Source: Acestrorhynchus altus
Lineage: Eukaryota; Chordata; Actinopteri; Characiformes; Acestrorhynchidae
DNA length: 64,000 bases
Assembly (NCBI GenBank): GCA_034509495.1
Contig: CM067519.1
Location: 25,099,434 to 25,163,433 of the forward strand
Reading direction: 5' to 3'
Shown: piece after piece, positions 25,502-36,079 of the stretch
How positions within the stretch are numbered: the first letter of the stretch is position 1
How the letters are laid out: each line of letters starts with the position of its first letter
Position numbers and translations under genes: made by a program
The notes under the pieces: model-generated
The model's input: the letters and a program-made list of their open reading frames with translations, nothing else
What the model was told of the DNA's origin: nothing
Database searches by the model: none

Positions 25502-26690
25502 TTTGTGTGGTTCCATTCATCATCACTGTTCTGAAATCTTCCTTTGTTTACATCTCACTGATTCATGCAGGGTGGAGCTGATCAAGCTTCAGGAGCTTCT
25601 GGATGGAGGAATCTGGTGGAACTGATTAGAGCTGCAGACCAATAATCAGGAGGTCATAGACCTCTCCACTCCATAGACCGGGGGTCTCTAAAACTCACTG
25701 GCCAATTGCATGTGTTGCAAATATCACATGCCCTCACCAGACCACTGATATAGACCCCTCACCAGACCACTGATACAGGCCTGGAGATGTCAAGTCATTT
25801 TCTCATTTCACCAGCAGGGGGTGCGCTTCCATAAAAGATGTGTGACCTGTAGGCCGAGTCTGACTCACAGGGGCTCCTGTGGTGGTCTTCTGAATGCACA
25901 TCTAAATATAACACTTGGCAAGAGCTTCTATCTTGTCAGATACATCAGTGGATCAGCTTTTACCACGTTTTCACTCAGGAGCTGCTTCCAAACCTGGGGG
26001 CAGAGTCAGGCAGCCTGACCTCAGTCCACTGTGAATCAGGAGACCTGCGCTAGAGCAGATCTCAGTGTTCTGTAAGGAACCGTGCAGTTTCATTTGTACT
26101 GTAAGGCGTGATACTCTGTATGTGCTGCTTCACACCGTGACATGTTACAGTCATTCATAACACTGTGATCTCCTGCAGTAAAGTGTAGTAAAGGTCATTT
26201 ATTTTTAGTGTAAAACGTGTAAAGTGCCTGGGATTTCACACGTCTGTGTATTTTACAGTGAGCACAGCCTCGTGTGCAATATTGCTTTACGTGTATATAA
26301 AAAAATGGCAATAACAATAAACAATACGCGTATATTGACATTAATAACACAAACAATTGACATATTAAACACAGAAATATAGGTTGTGCTTGGCTGCTGT
26401 GATGTCCTGTTGTTCTGAACAGTGTTGATCAACGAAACCCACTGAAAGACACACATTCATGACTTGCACGGAGGCGGTGGGTTTGATTGTGACGTTCACA
26501 TTCACACTATAGATTAGTAACAAGAGCTCGTTCGTTTGGCAGTGGCTTCAGCTTGGATTCAAACCAGAGAAAGGACGGCACGCTGAACGCCGGTCACCTC
26601 TGAGGGCTGTGGGCAGATCTGGGATCAGCTAAAGTGGACTAAAGGGCCAGCCTGGACCTTGACCTGAGTTTATCCGTAGTTAGGTCAGCA
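25502..26690. other. no other gene; includes probable chemokine 3' UTR
   Basis: From 26699 down to the candidate poly(A) signal at 26198 this would be chemokine 3' UTR. The rest shows nothing recognisable. Confidence 0.4.
26198..26203 (-). terminator. candidate poly(A) signal of the chemokine gene
   Basis: AATAAA on the minus strand, about 500 bases past the proposed stop codon. I noted no closer AATAAA on this strand, so it is a reasonable but unproven 3' end. Confidence 0.35.
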
Positions 26691-26698
26691 GCAGTCCT

Positions 26699-26712
26699 CT
26701 ATTGCTTCTTTC
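26699..26712 (-). CDS. ccl19: chemokine exon 4 (four residues and stop, tentative)
   Basis: After a good pyrimidine tract the acceptor GATGTCTGCAG|GA is followed in the correct phase by G-K-K-Q and TAG. A tiny terminal exon is usual for this chemokine group. A weaker alternative acceptor at about 26999 would give a different two-residue end. Confidence 0.6.
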
Positions 26713-27390
26713 CTGCAGACATCACAAACAACAGACTTCACTAGTTAGGCTGTAGAGCTTAAGTCCAGATGAATGGCTTGGCTCAAATTTGCCCTACACC
26801 CCGCAGTATGCTCACACAACCTGAATAATACACCATTAAGTGACGGTGTCCCCTTTAACTGAAGCACTGATTTGCACCTTTTTTGGGGTGTATATACTAA
26901 CTCCATGACCAGAAAAGTGCACTGCACAGGAGGTTTGGAGCTCAGACTCTGTGTGTTATATATGACATTATTCTATTCTCACTTTTACACCTAAACGTCT
27001 GTAAAGTCCTGGTGAAACAGTGGTGAAACGGTGTAACATTACAGGGATTGACACTAATATGACCTTATAAAAGCTCCAGAAACACCCCAACTATCATAGT
27101 TCTGCACTTGTTTTGAACTCGATAAAGATGGTTTTAAAAACAGCTCTAGTTCGGAAGAAACAGAAGGTACTCACCTTTGGATTTATCTTTTGTCGCTGTC
27201 TTTTTCTTCTTTTCTTTGATCACTTTTTTAACCCAGTTGTTCTTGCTTGGAGGAGGTGCACAGAGTCTCTTGTCCTTTAGCGTGATAAACCTGTAAAAAC
27301 AAATTCTTAGAAATAGACTTTTGCTGTGATGATGATTCCTATATACCACAAACATGCTTTTCTTGCTTTAGTTTGGGTTGTTACTAGTGT

Positions 27391-27431
<41 letters not shown>

Positions 27432-27554
27432 TCCTGTGTTTCTCTGCATACTTTATTCTCCTCCTTTCACCCTGATCTTCAATGGTCAGGGGTCCACCAC
27501 AGAGCAGCTATTATGTGGGTGGTGGTGAAAATGTTATGGCTGACTCTGTGTGTT

Positions 27555-27616
<62 letters not shown>

Positions 27617-28119
27617 AGCAGTGTACTCTGTAACTCACACTGTGGCAGGAATTCTGCAGCCCATCTCTGTTGTCTGTGCGTAGAAAGACTTCACCAGTCT
27701 GTGTGGGATGCGCTTGTTATTGGTGGTCAAACAGCAGTCCTCTCCTTCAGCTTTAGGAGACACAGCACAGACACAGCGCTCATGAGAAACATGACCAGCG
27801 GCATCACCAAGTGCAAAAGCACAGACTGACGAATGTGCAGCAGGGAAGGGTTCAAAGTTTAGATTACACTACAACGTGATAAGAGATGACCTGGAGGAGG
27901 ACCTGCTACAGTTTCCAGGATTTTAGAAAATAACAATGAAACTAAAAAAGTAAATAAAAAATAAAGTTTTCATTCTAACGTTGTACTTGTATTTCAATTG
28001 TGTTTATATATATATATACTGTATATATATACCTCACCTCCCACATAGTTCCAGCTGCAGAAGACCACCGCCAGCACCAGCAGAGCAGCTGTATGTGCCC
28101 TCATGCTCTTACTGGCCAT
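26699..28119 (-). CDS. ccl19: CC chemokine, CCL19/CCL21/CCL25 type (four coding exons)
   Basis: Joined exons 28119-28038, 27750-27639, 27290-27175 and 26712-26699 give 324 nt, 107 residues plus TAG. Seen: a hydrophobic signal peptide (about residues 11-26), an adjacent cysteine pair in an E-D-C-C-L context (Cys33, Cys34), Cys59 in M-G-C-R-I-P-A, Cys75 in L-C-A-P-P, Trp84 opening the C-terminal helix, then a Lys-rich tail. This is the four-cysteine CC chemokine pattern. The D-C-C-L context is shared by CCL19, CCL21 and CCL25, and CCL19/CCL21 are the CCR7 ligands that guide dendritic cells and lymphocytes. Intron phases 1, 2 and 1 are consistent across the junctions. The start has a good context (A at -3, G at +4). 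PIGO and STOML2 downstream match the human CCL19/CCL21 neighbourhood on 9p13, which favours ccl19/ccl21 over ccl25. The protein is inferred to be secreted. The last exon is the least certain part. Confidence 0.85.
27175..27290 (-). CDS. ccl19: chemokine exon 3 (fourth cysteine and basic helix)
   Basis: Acceptor TTTTTACAG|G, donor CAAAG|GTGAGT. Encodes residues 65-103: F-I-T-L-K-D-K-R-L-C-A-P-P, then N-N-W-V-K-K-V-I and a run of lysines. Confidence 0.9.
27394..27431. repeat. (CA)n in chemokine intron 2
   Basis: About 19 units; reads (UG)n in the transcript. Confidence 0.95.
27432..27545. mobile_element. foldback-repeat fragment in chemokine intron 2
   Basis: Contains TTTATTCTCCTCCTTTCACC and CCACCACAGAGCAGCTA, matching the copies at 21046 and 28578. 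Confidence 0.65.
27557..27613. repeat. (TG)n in chemokine intron 2
   Basis: About 28 units; reads (CA)n in the transcript, 25 bases past the exon 2 donor. Confidence 0.95.
27639..27750 (-). CDS. ccl19: chemokine exon 2 (CC motif)
   Basis: Acceptor CTCCTAAAG|CT, donor ACAGT|GTGAGT. Encodes residues 28-64 with the E-D-C-C-L motif, I-P-H-R-L-V-K-S-F-Y and M-G-C-R-I-P-A-T, which hold three of the four conserved cysteines. Confidence 0.9.
28038..28119 (-). CDS. ccl19: chemokine exon 1 (signal peptide)
   Basis: Encodes residues 1-27 and the first base of codon 28. The donor reads GGAG|GTGAGG. Residues 11-22 are almost purely hydrophobic, as expected for a secretion signal. Confidence 0.85.
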
Positions 28120-28206
28120 CCTTCCTCAGTGTGTGAAGGTGTGTGTGTGTGTGTGTGTTCCTCTACGTTTTCAGGGTAAGAGTGCAGATTTCATGGAGCA
28201 CTGCCT

Positions 28207-28214
28207 CTATATAT
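28207..28214 (-). promoter_or_regulatory. TATA box of the chemokine gene
   Basis: ATATATAG on the minus strand lies about 90 bases upstream of the chemokine ATG. This would place the transcription start near 28180 with a 5' leader of roughly 60 bases that includes a short (CA)n tract (28139-28159). Confidence 0.55.
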
Positions 28215-28219
28215 CCCTG

Positions 28220-28239
28220 CACTTTAACTTTCACTTTCC
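28220..28239 (-). promoter_or_regulatory. ISRE/IRF-like element upstream of the chemokine TATA box
   Basis: The minus strand reads GGAAAGTGAAAGTTAAAGTG: two GAAA cores two bases apart, then a degenerate third repeat, as in sites bound by IRF-family factors. It abuts the TATA box. Interferon or pathogen induction of the chemokine is inferred from position and motif only. Confidence 0.45.
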
Positions 28240-28577
28240 TTATTTCCGATAAGCATAGACTCTTTCACCCACTTTTATTTTATTTTTTTTACCAAAACCC
28301 GAATCAGCTGCCAAACCACCCATTCATCAGAGCACAAAGGAGGGAGCAGCGCCTCCAGTGTGAGACTAATGTTCTTATCAATGTCAGAGCTCCTCATGGG
28401 AAAAACTTCTTGGCAGAAGGAAAACAGCACTGTGCTACTTTGAAATGAGTGAGATGAATGATGGATGATGGGTAATTATCAAGAACACTATCATGGATGT
28501 TTTATACGATCATAAGCAGTTAATCCCCACTTTATTATACACGAAAAATAGAACACGTACATGATTATTTTTATCCG

Positions 28578-28900
28578 TATACTTTGTTCGCCTCTTTTCA
28601 CCCTGTTCTTCAATGTTCAAGACCCCTCAGGACCACCACAGAGCAGTGTGTGCTGCGCTGGTACGAGTGTTTAAACCCTCAGTGTCACTGCTGGAATGAG
28701 AACAGTCCACCAACCAGAAACGTCCAGCTGACAGCATCCTGTGGGCAGCGTCCTGTGAGCACTGATGAAGGACCAGAGGACGACCAACACAAACCTGCCT
28801 TTACATCTACAAAGTGGAGACACTCGGTAGGAGTGTCTAATAGAGTGGACAGTGAGTGGACACAGTGTTTAAACACTCATACAAGGAAAACACACACCAG
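28578..28900. mobile_element. longest foldback-repeat copy in the window
   Basis: Includes CACCACAGAGCAGTGTGTGC, CAGTCCACCAACCAGAAACG, GCACTGATGAAGGACCAGAG and AGTGTCTAATAGAGTGGACA, all diagnostic of the family. Lies about 350 bases upstream of the chemokine TATA box. Confidence 0.65.
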
Positions 28901-28904
28901 CCGC

Positions 28905-29135
28905 AGCTTTGAGATGTGGAGCAGTGGAACTGTGTTCTCTGGAAAGATGGGGCCACATCTAGTACTTTTGGGATGAGGTGGGGTGGCGATCACTCAACAC
29001 CCTGGTCTCACTCTGTTCTGGCTGTTGTTGCTGAATGCAATCACATCCTCACAGCAATGGTCTTCCGAAATGTAGTAGTAAGTCTTCTCTGGACCAGAGA
29101 GACAGATGCTCCAACAAAAGTCACTCAGTGCTTTA
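28905..29135. mobile_element. internal remnant of the GTATTGGGACAC family
   Basis: Contains GAATGCAATCACATCCTCAC and GTAGTAGTAAGTCTTCTCTG, matching the inside of the copy at 25035. Confidence 0.5.
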
Positions 29136-29812
29136 AATGTGTGAAGTTAATAATGAACCAGCCAGCGTGGACCGAAGGGGGCTGTGATTGGTTGTGACTA
29201 GACAGTTATTGAACTTCATTTCACAGAAAAACAACAGTGGAAATTTCCCTCTGAACCGTATGACTGGTTAATCTATGACTGAACCTCATTTGGACAAAGG
29301 ACGTTCAACCCCTTCCTTCCCTTAACAGCTCATTTGGGTTAATCTGCTACAACTGTCACGGATTTATTCTTCAGGAAATCCATTCTGTCCAACATCCATA
29401 AACACTGATAGCGACGTTCCGAGGCTTGTTTTAATGGATCGGATATTGGCTATTCTCACTCTTACTGTTCTAAGGTAAATAAGAGCTTAGACTCTAGGGT
29501 TTTACCAGAGAACATTACAAGATATCATGACTGAAACTATATGAAGCTATTGTGGAAACACAGCTCTTGGGGGGGTGACCAGCCCCTTCACGCTGTCAAC
29601 AGCCCACAGCAGCCCACCAGCATTTTTCAGTAGCTTTAAGAAAATTCACTTCTAACTTAAAAAAAATGAATCCAAAATGTATAATTATATAAATATTTAC
29701 TTGATTTTTTTAATGTATTAATATAACAACTTATCATCTTTTGAGGCAAAGTCTCCTGGAACACATCACTGGTGTTTTATCTTTACTCTAAATAAAAAAA
29801 TAAAAAAATAAA

Positions 29813-29815
<3 letters not shown>

Positions 29816-29867
<52 letters not shown>

Positions 29868-29900
29868 TATTATTATTATTATTATTATTATTAATCATTA

Positions 29901-29935
<35 letters not shown>

Positions 29936-29945
29936 CATCCTATTA

Positions 29946-29987
<42 letters not shown>

Positions 29988-29989
29988 GC
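29816..29989. repeat. (TAA)n followed by (ATT)n, inverted trinucleotide tract
   Basis: About 17 TAA units pass directly into ATT units, interrupted by AATCATTATTG and AATCATCC, to 29989. The halves are complementary. Confidence 0.95.
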
Positions 29990-31039
29990 TCCAAATAAAA
30001 CATAGCGCATCCAACAAGAACAAAAGCCCCGCCCATATTTTACAGCAGTAAAAACATGGTAGCTCACAGAAAGCCTGGATGGATTCCACAATCTTTTGAG
30101 CTGCACAGTGTAAACAAGCACCGCCCAAACTACTCCGCAGGGTGATTTCCATTCTGCTAGTGGAACACAGGGTTGTGTGTGAATACGGCCTGCAGAAATG
30201 CATGCTTTAGGCTTCCTCTCTGAACGCAAACCAGGACGTTGGAAGGTATCATGAGGAATTTCACTTCTCCGGTAGGAAAATGAAATTGGAAAAGAACTAA
30301 AAGCAGGAAAACCAACAGTGATCGCAGAGACATCGACACAGATCTTTCAGGAAGATAAGCAAGACAAATATATCTTCGTGAACAGAGCAGGGGAACTATG
30401 GAGATAACGAATTCATGTTAATTAAAGTGACCTGGAGAGCCGAGAAGAGGTACCAGGAGACAATAAAAATAAGAACATCACAAAGCTAATTAATGTTAAC
30501 TAATGTTAATTAATTCCAGTGTCAAGTCACTGGGCAGGGCTGTGTTCTTCACACACTATCCAGCATACACATGTCGTCTAATATTACATTCTTACCCAGT
30601 GTATTTAGAATATGTCTCAGGAGAACGTTTCTGGATCAGGGTAAAGGAGGATCTGGTCAATGTGAAATCTGATCCTAATATGTCCCAAATTCGGCGCTAT
30701 GCCTCTTCTCTATAATCAACCAGAGAAGAGATTAGAAATATAAGCCGAATCTACTCTGATGGAAAGCTAGGACTTTGTTTGTCATTGTGAGCTTTATATT
30801 TCATTTATGTAATGCTTGGCCCACACTGTGGGACTGTAAAAGGATACAACATGAGATTTTTGACTGTCAGTGGTTGTTGTTAGACACCCAACACTTCACA
30901 ACCTGTCCTGAATAATTATGAAACTGGGCCCTATACATTACGCCTACCTCTGAAACCCTAGAACACTGTGAAGAGCACTGTTATAGTGAATGTGCCAATA
31001 GAAACTTGGATTTTTATTCTATTTTATTTTATTTATTCT

Positions 31040-31040
<1 letters not shown>
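29990..31040. other. no gene seen
   Basis: AT-rich, no exon signal. Confidence 0.4.
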
Positions 31041-31079
<39 letters not shown>

Positions 31080-31400
31080 TCTTGCTGGCGCATCTGTGAC
31101 CAAGACAGCAAGTCTTTGTGATGTATCAAGAGCCACGGTATCCAGGGTAACATCAGCACCACCAAGAAGGACCAACCACATCCAACAGGATTAACTGTGG
31201 ACATAAGAGGAAGCTGTCTGAAAGGGATGTTGGGGTGTTAACCCGGATGGTATCCAAAAAATGTCCTTCACAAGATGAATTGACACTGTATTGGCACCAA
31301 AAGGAGGCCCTAGTTCACCATACTAATCAATTATTGTGGTCTAAAACCAGGTGTTTCAGTTTCATTGTCCAACCCCTGTATATTTTAGGTGGTGCATTTC
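31041..31400 (+). mobile_element. internally deleted Tc1-like transposon
   Basis: After a (TA)n palindrome, A-S-V-T-K-T-A-S-L-C-D-V-S-R-A-T-V-S-R-V is the helix-turn-helix DNA-binding domain of a Tc1 transposase. Transposon-end-like sequence, GTGTTTCAGTTTCATTGTCC, follows at 31350. The catalytic domain is deleted. Confidence 0.7.
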
Positions 31401-32034
31401 GATGCCAGGGAAAACAAGAATTTGGTCCAATTAATTACAAGATTTAGAAGGTCAGTATCAACTCTGAAGTGACTTTAATATTTATTCAAATATAATTGCC
31501 CTGTTTCACAAACACAGTGAACTTGTATTTCTCCATTTTACTGTAAAGCCAATGTTTTATTCAATATCAGTCATCAGCCAGGGAAAGGGAAGACTTAGAT
31601 GTATTCATAGTATCTTATTCAGTGCATATACATTTTCTTTAGACGAAGATCCGGAGAAAAGACATGTGAAAAGCCGTCTGACACTTTAAAGACTGATTTT
31701 CTGCCCTTCTTCAAAGAATGAAAGCCCCCGTTGAAAGAGCACTGATCCCAGAGCAGCGTTTGAGCATAACCTTAATGAAGTGAACTCTGTAAGGTTAGTC
31801 TTTTAAACTTTTGGCTTTAAAGCAAAAGTTTCGTGGAAAATAATGTCCACAATTTTAACAAGCAAGCCAGTAGAGAGACCACCTTCAAAATCTATGCATC
31901 ATGAGTTATCTGCTTATGTTGAGGATGGATAGGCTTAATTTCCAGGGGGAAGCAGGAAGAAGCTTCATTCTGATAATAAAAATGTGTGAAATAAAAAAAA
32001 GGTGTTGCTCAAATAATTTTGTCGCCTCACTCAC

Positions 32035-32138
32035 CTCAAGTCACTCCCTTCGGTGGGACAAGACCCAATAACAGTCAACCCAAATGTAAATCTAGACCCA
32101 CAGTGCTGCATATGGTTTTAACCCATCCACACACAGTG

Positions 32139-32174
<36 letters not shown>

Positions 32175-32285
32175 GAGTGTACATGCCCGGGGCAGTGGAC
32201 AGCCCTTGCTCAAAGGTACTTCAATCATACCCTGCTCAGGGATTTGAACCAGCAACCTTCCAGCCACAAGGCTGGTTCCCTGAAA
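32035..32285. repeat. dispersed repeat with inner (CA)n
   Basis: TTAACCCATCCACACACAGT, a (CA)n at 32140-32170, then GGGATTTGAACCAGCAACCT and CACAAGGCTGGTTCCC: a frequent fish interspersed repeat of uncertain class. Confidence 0.55.
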
Positions 32286-32309
32286 AGAAACGAGCACAAA
32301 ATCTAAAGC

Positions 32310-33210
32310 CATCTACAAAAGATTTAATCAAATCTCAGATATTGTTCCGAGTGCCAACGAGGCTGTGCTGCGGCTCAGGTCCTGGCCAGGCAGGTAAGAA
32401 GACGGACGGATTCCACACAAAATGCTCGTTCATTTTGGAAATTCTCTAATATTAATAACAATACAAGGCTTTCTTCTTTAGGAACACTGGTTTGGACACA
32501 GCTCCCTTGTGGACGTTTCAAGTTTTGTGACGCTATGTTGTGACAGTATGTTGTCAGATACCTTCTCCAAACGTCAGACATGTTTGGTGTCTGAGGTTTG
32601 CTTGAGGTTTGCTTTCGTACTGGAGTTACGAGATAACTGTTTGACTGACCCTCATGTTAACTCATTAACTTCCACTTGAACAGTAGAGCAGATCCCTCTC
32701 CAGATTGTAGAACCAGACACACACACCTCTACTACTGATTGCTCAGGTTTCAGCCCCAAGGTTAATCATCGAATCAAAAGTGGCAGAAAATAAACAAAAC
32801 GAGTCAAGCCAAGCCTCCCAGGATTAGAGTTTGAGAACCTTCTGGAATGAGGTTTATACCAGATTTGATCAAGCTGGTTCTCCACGCAGCTTCTTAAAAT
32901 CTGTAAATACATGAAATCACATGGACTTTCAGACTAAAAATAACTATTTTTATTAGTTATTCAGTCAGTTTTGTCCACAGATTCCATGTTGGTCTCACAT
33001 ATGGACGTCCACCCCTGACGGGAGCAGGAGGGGTAAAGCATGGGCCACATCTGTGCTGTACATTGCACATGGGATCTATACAGGACCCATGTGAGATTAA
33101 GTTGGGCTTGTAATGGTGATGAAGCTGATTTGGGAAGCCCAACTGGATCCCAGTAACAACACATATATAAACACACCCGGAACCACCCAGACCTTGGTGC
33201 ACCCATGTGC
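32310..33210. other. no gene seen
   Basis: No exon or repeat recognised. Confidence 0.35.
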
Positions 33211-33219
33211 ATGTTTCTG

Positions 33220-33640
33220 CAGATAGTGCGGCAGGGGTGGAGTGTTGTTAGCTCATCCAACAGCTTCCAACACATCTTCAATCAGGGATAGATCTGGAGA
33301 TGCGACTGGCCACAGTATAGTATCTGTGTCGCAGTATCCGGGCGTGCATAGTCCTGTTGGAATCGTGCACTGGAGTGTTTAGAAAAGGTAGGACCACTGG
33401 TTGCAAGACCTCGTTAATGTAACATTGGGCTGTCAAAAGCATCGTATGAAATTCAGCCCACACCATAACACCTGGTCTTCTGGTGTAAGTGTGTGTGATG
33501 ACACCAAACTGCTGATCTTGGCACCGACCACGGTACCTCTACACATGGACTCCACCAAGACAAAAGTGGAACTCCGCTGAAGATGACCCGCTGTCATTCT
33601 GATATCTTCTGCGTATACATTATGTGCCACGTCGACTCAG
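33220..33640 (-). mobile_element. Tc1-like transposase remnant
   Basis: The minus strand carries I-N-E-V-L-Q-P-V-V-L-P-F-L-N-T, shared with the plus-strand copy near 41172, plus several frameshifts and stops. Confidence 0.7.
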
Positions 33641-34279
33641 AGATGCAGAACTTTCCAGAATGAAGTTTCCACCAGATTTTCTCAAGCTTATTCTCCATGG
33701 ACGTTCTTAAAACCTCCAAGGATTATAATCCATTAAATACATGGAAAAATATGCAAAATGATTGAGTCATTATTTTGGACAAGCGGAGAGTGGACGTGTG
33801 GAACCACCCACAGCTCCCTGTAGTTACCGAGGAAGCACTCCGGGGAGAGCATGCCTGCTCCACACAGACATCAAAATTTCCTTAATTATGACTAATGGCA
33901 ACTGATGTTTTTTTTTCTTCATTTGTATTTTCTGACATGATTCACACACTATTCATCATGTAATTATTAAACCATGGCAAACTTTTGTCTCTCCGTTCCA
34001 AATGTCCATACATGTGTAGTTATATAATCTAACAATATTAATAATCAAATATGACAGTGTCAGTTTACTGGGTATCTGCAGATCATCACTGTCCAGTGAA
34101 AAGCATGTATCTCCATGGTGATCTTACAATGTCAATTATTTTAGGAATTGTCGAGCATTTCTATTGGTCCGTCCATCCAGGGTCATTACCACGATGTACA
34201 GAGCAGCTACAGGGTTAATATATGTTAAAAAATGTAAATACATACAAAAACACGTATCTCCAAAATGGTGTCTTTAGAG

Positions 34280-34451
34280 CAGTGTTTCCCGACCCTGTTC
34301 CTGGAGGCACACCTGCCCTACACAGTTTAGCTTTAACACACCCCTTGGACTATGAAGGGCTTGATAATGAGCTGATTAGTTGAATCCGGTGTGTGGGGAG
34401 CAGGGTAAGCTCTAGCAGATGTGCCTCCAGGAACAGGGTTGGGAAACACTG
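34280..34451. mobile_element. intact hAT-type MITE (172 bp) with target duplication
   Basis: Inverted ends start CAGTGTTTCCCGACCCTGTT and CAGTGTTTCCCAACCCTGTT, both with the CAGNG opening typical of hAT elements. They are flanked by CTTTAGAG (34272-34279) and ATTTAGAG (34452-34459), an 8-bp target duplication with one mismatch. No coding capacity. Confidence 0.85.
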
Positions 34452-34779
34452 ATTTAGAGGAGAAGGAAATGTTATATTATTTAATAGAAAACATTATTTT
34501 TCATATATTACAATTTTTTTGCAGTTCCAACAAAAGCAGGCTGGAATCTTAGTGTTACACTGAGAAGAAACTGATCAGGTGTCCAAATACTTTTTCATAT
34601 TTTGAAATGTTTTCTCACAATATTAAGTTGTTTTTTTTTTGCAGGAATGGGCTTCCGTACATTTTCATGGCCCGGAATACTGGTTCATCCTCCTGAAACC
34701 GGAATTACAGTTCAAATGTGAGCAGTAATGCATATTAACTCCATGAGCACAGCAGTAATGAAGTGCTTTGTTTGGTTTC

Positions 34780-35520
34780 TAGAATATCATATGTATTCTA
34801 TGCAATAAAGCTGCTTTATGGAGATGGAATTCCATAAAATGGGAAGTAATGTTATTTTGTCAGGCAGACAAAGCATGAAGCTGTTTTTCCTGCTTATTTT
34901 GCATCTCCACGCTCTTTCACCATGACTGATGGACCCAAACCACTTCTTTACCTGAACACTTAAAAGCTTGGCTCGTGTTTCAGGGCATTGTTTACACATC
35001 ATGTTTACTGTTTCGCAGGCGATGATGGATAATTCATAAAGTACAACATGGTGCCAAGAGGTTTTTCGGGAAGACACTTGAGCTTCACTCTAATCGCTGG
35101 GATCTTCACATCGTAACCAATTTGAAAGAACACTGAAGCGTCTTTCAAGAGCCTTTTGTCGCCTGGGGCCTGAGGACAGTAACAGCGAACACGTCTTTCA
35201 GCCAGCACACATATTCTCTCACAGTCGACGATAAATAAGTGGTAATTATGCTGCCAGGCATCTATAAGCTCACAGGAAATTGCACCGAGGGGTCATCCGA
35301 GGGCAGCGCACAAACGTAGCACTGCAATATCCCGCTTGTTTGATAAGATTATCTCCTGCTTTCACTGAAATGGGGGTTTCTGAACACGACTGGGACTTTG
35401 CAGCTCTGACAGCTTTTATCTTCCCCTGGTTTAATATGTCACACATTCACCACATGCTCCTACAGGACAGTGTGAAAGTCATCGGCAAGGCAAGAAAGCT
35501 GTAATTCTGGGTAGTACGTG
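34780..35520. other. low-repeat block, candidate conserved non-coding DNA
   Basis: Open frames on the minus strand (34787-35208) lack splice signals and recognisable motifs; composition resembles unique non-coding DNA. Confidence 0.25.
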
Positions 35521-35547
35521 AATTTTTGCTTGTAAATCCTTGTAAAC

Positions 35548-35935
35548 GTTACCTGTAGACCTCGTCCGACATCGCTACTGCGGCCCTAACATGTTACCTG
35601 TGGACCTCGTCCGACATCGCTACTGCGGCCCTAACATGTTACCTGTGGGCCTCGTCCGACATCGCTCCTGCGGCCCTAACATGTTACCTGTGGACCTCGT
35701 CCGACATCGCTCCTGCGGCCCTAACGTTACCTGTGGACATCCTTCAATTTCGCTACTGCTGCCCTAACATGTTACCTAAGGGACCTCGTCCGACATCCCT
35801 ACTGCGGCCCTAACATGTTACCTAAGGGACCTCGTCCGACATCGCTCCTGCGGCCCTAACGTTACCTGTGGACATCCTTCAATTTTGCTACTGCGGCCTT
35901 AACATGTTACCTGTGGGCCTCATCCGACATTAATG
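35548..35935. repeat. 45-bp CpG-rich minisatellite
   Basis: Units start GTTACCTGTGGACCTCGTCC and continue GACATCGCTACTGCGGCCCT; unit starts at 35548, 35593 and 35638 show an exact 45-base period. About eight copies, then degenerate copies to about 36075. Confidence 0.95.
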
Positions 35936-36079
35936 CTGTGATGTTAGCAGTGGCCTAAGGGCCTCATCTAGTATCACTACTATGGTATGCTGGTTACAGG
36001 CTATGTCCAAAATCAGTACTGTGGCATTAACACACCACCTACAGGCCTCATCCAGCATTGCAACCATGTTCCAACCGTG

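Noticed and set aside
29891..30229. Frame with poly-Asn runs
   Set aside because: The Asn runs are the translated ATT/AAT tract; the rest has no recognisable domain.
34787..35208. Possible unknown gene on the minus strand
   Set aside because: Two overlapping frames without splice signals, promoter or motif; treated as unique non-coding DNA.
35548..35935. Possible CRISPR-like array (regular 45-base spacing)
   Set aside because: The whole unit repeats with no unique spacers; it is a eukaryotic minisatellite.
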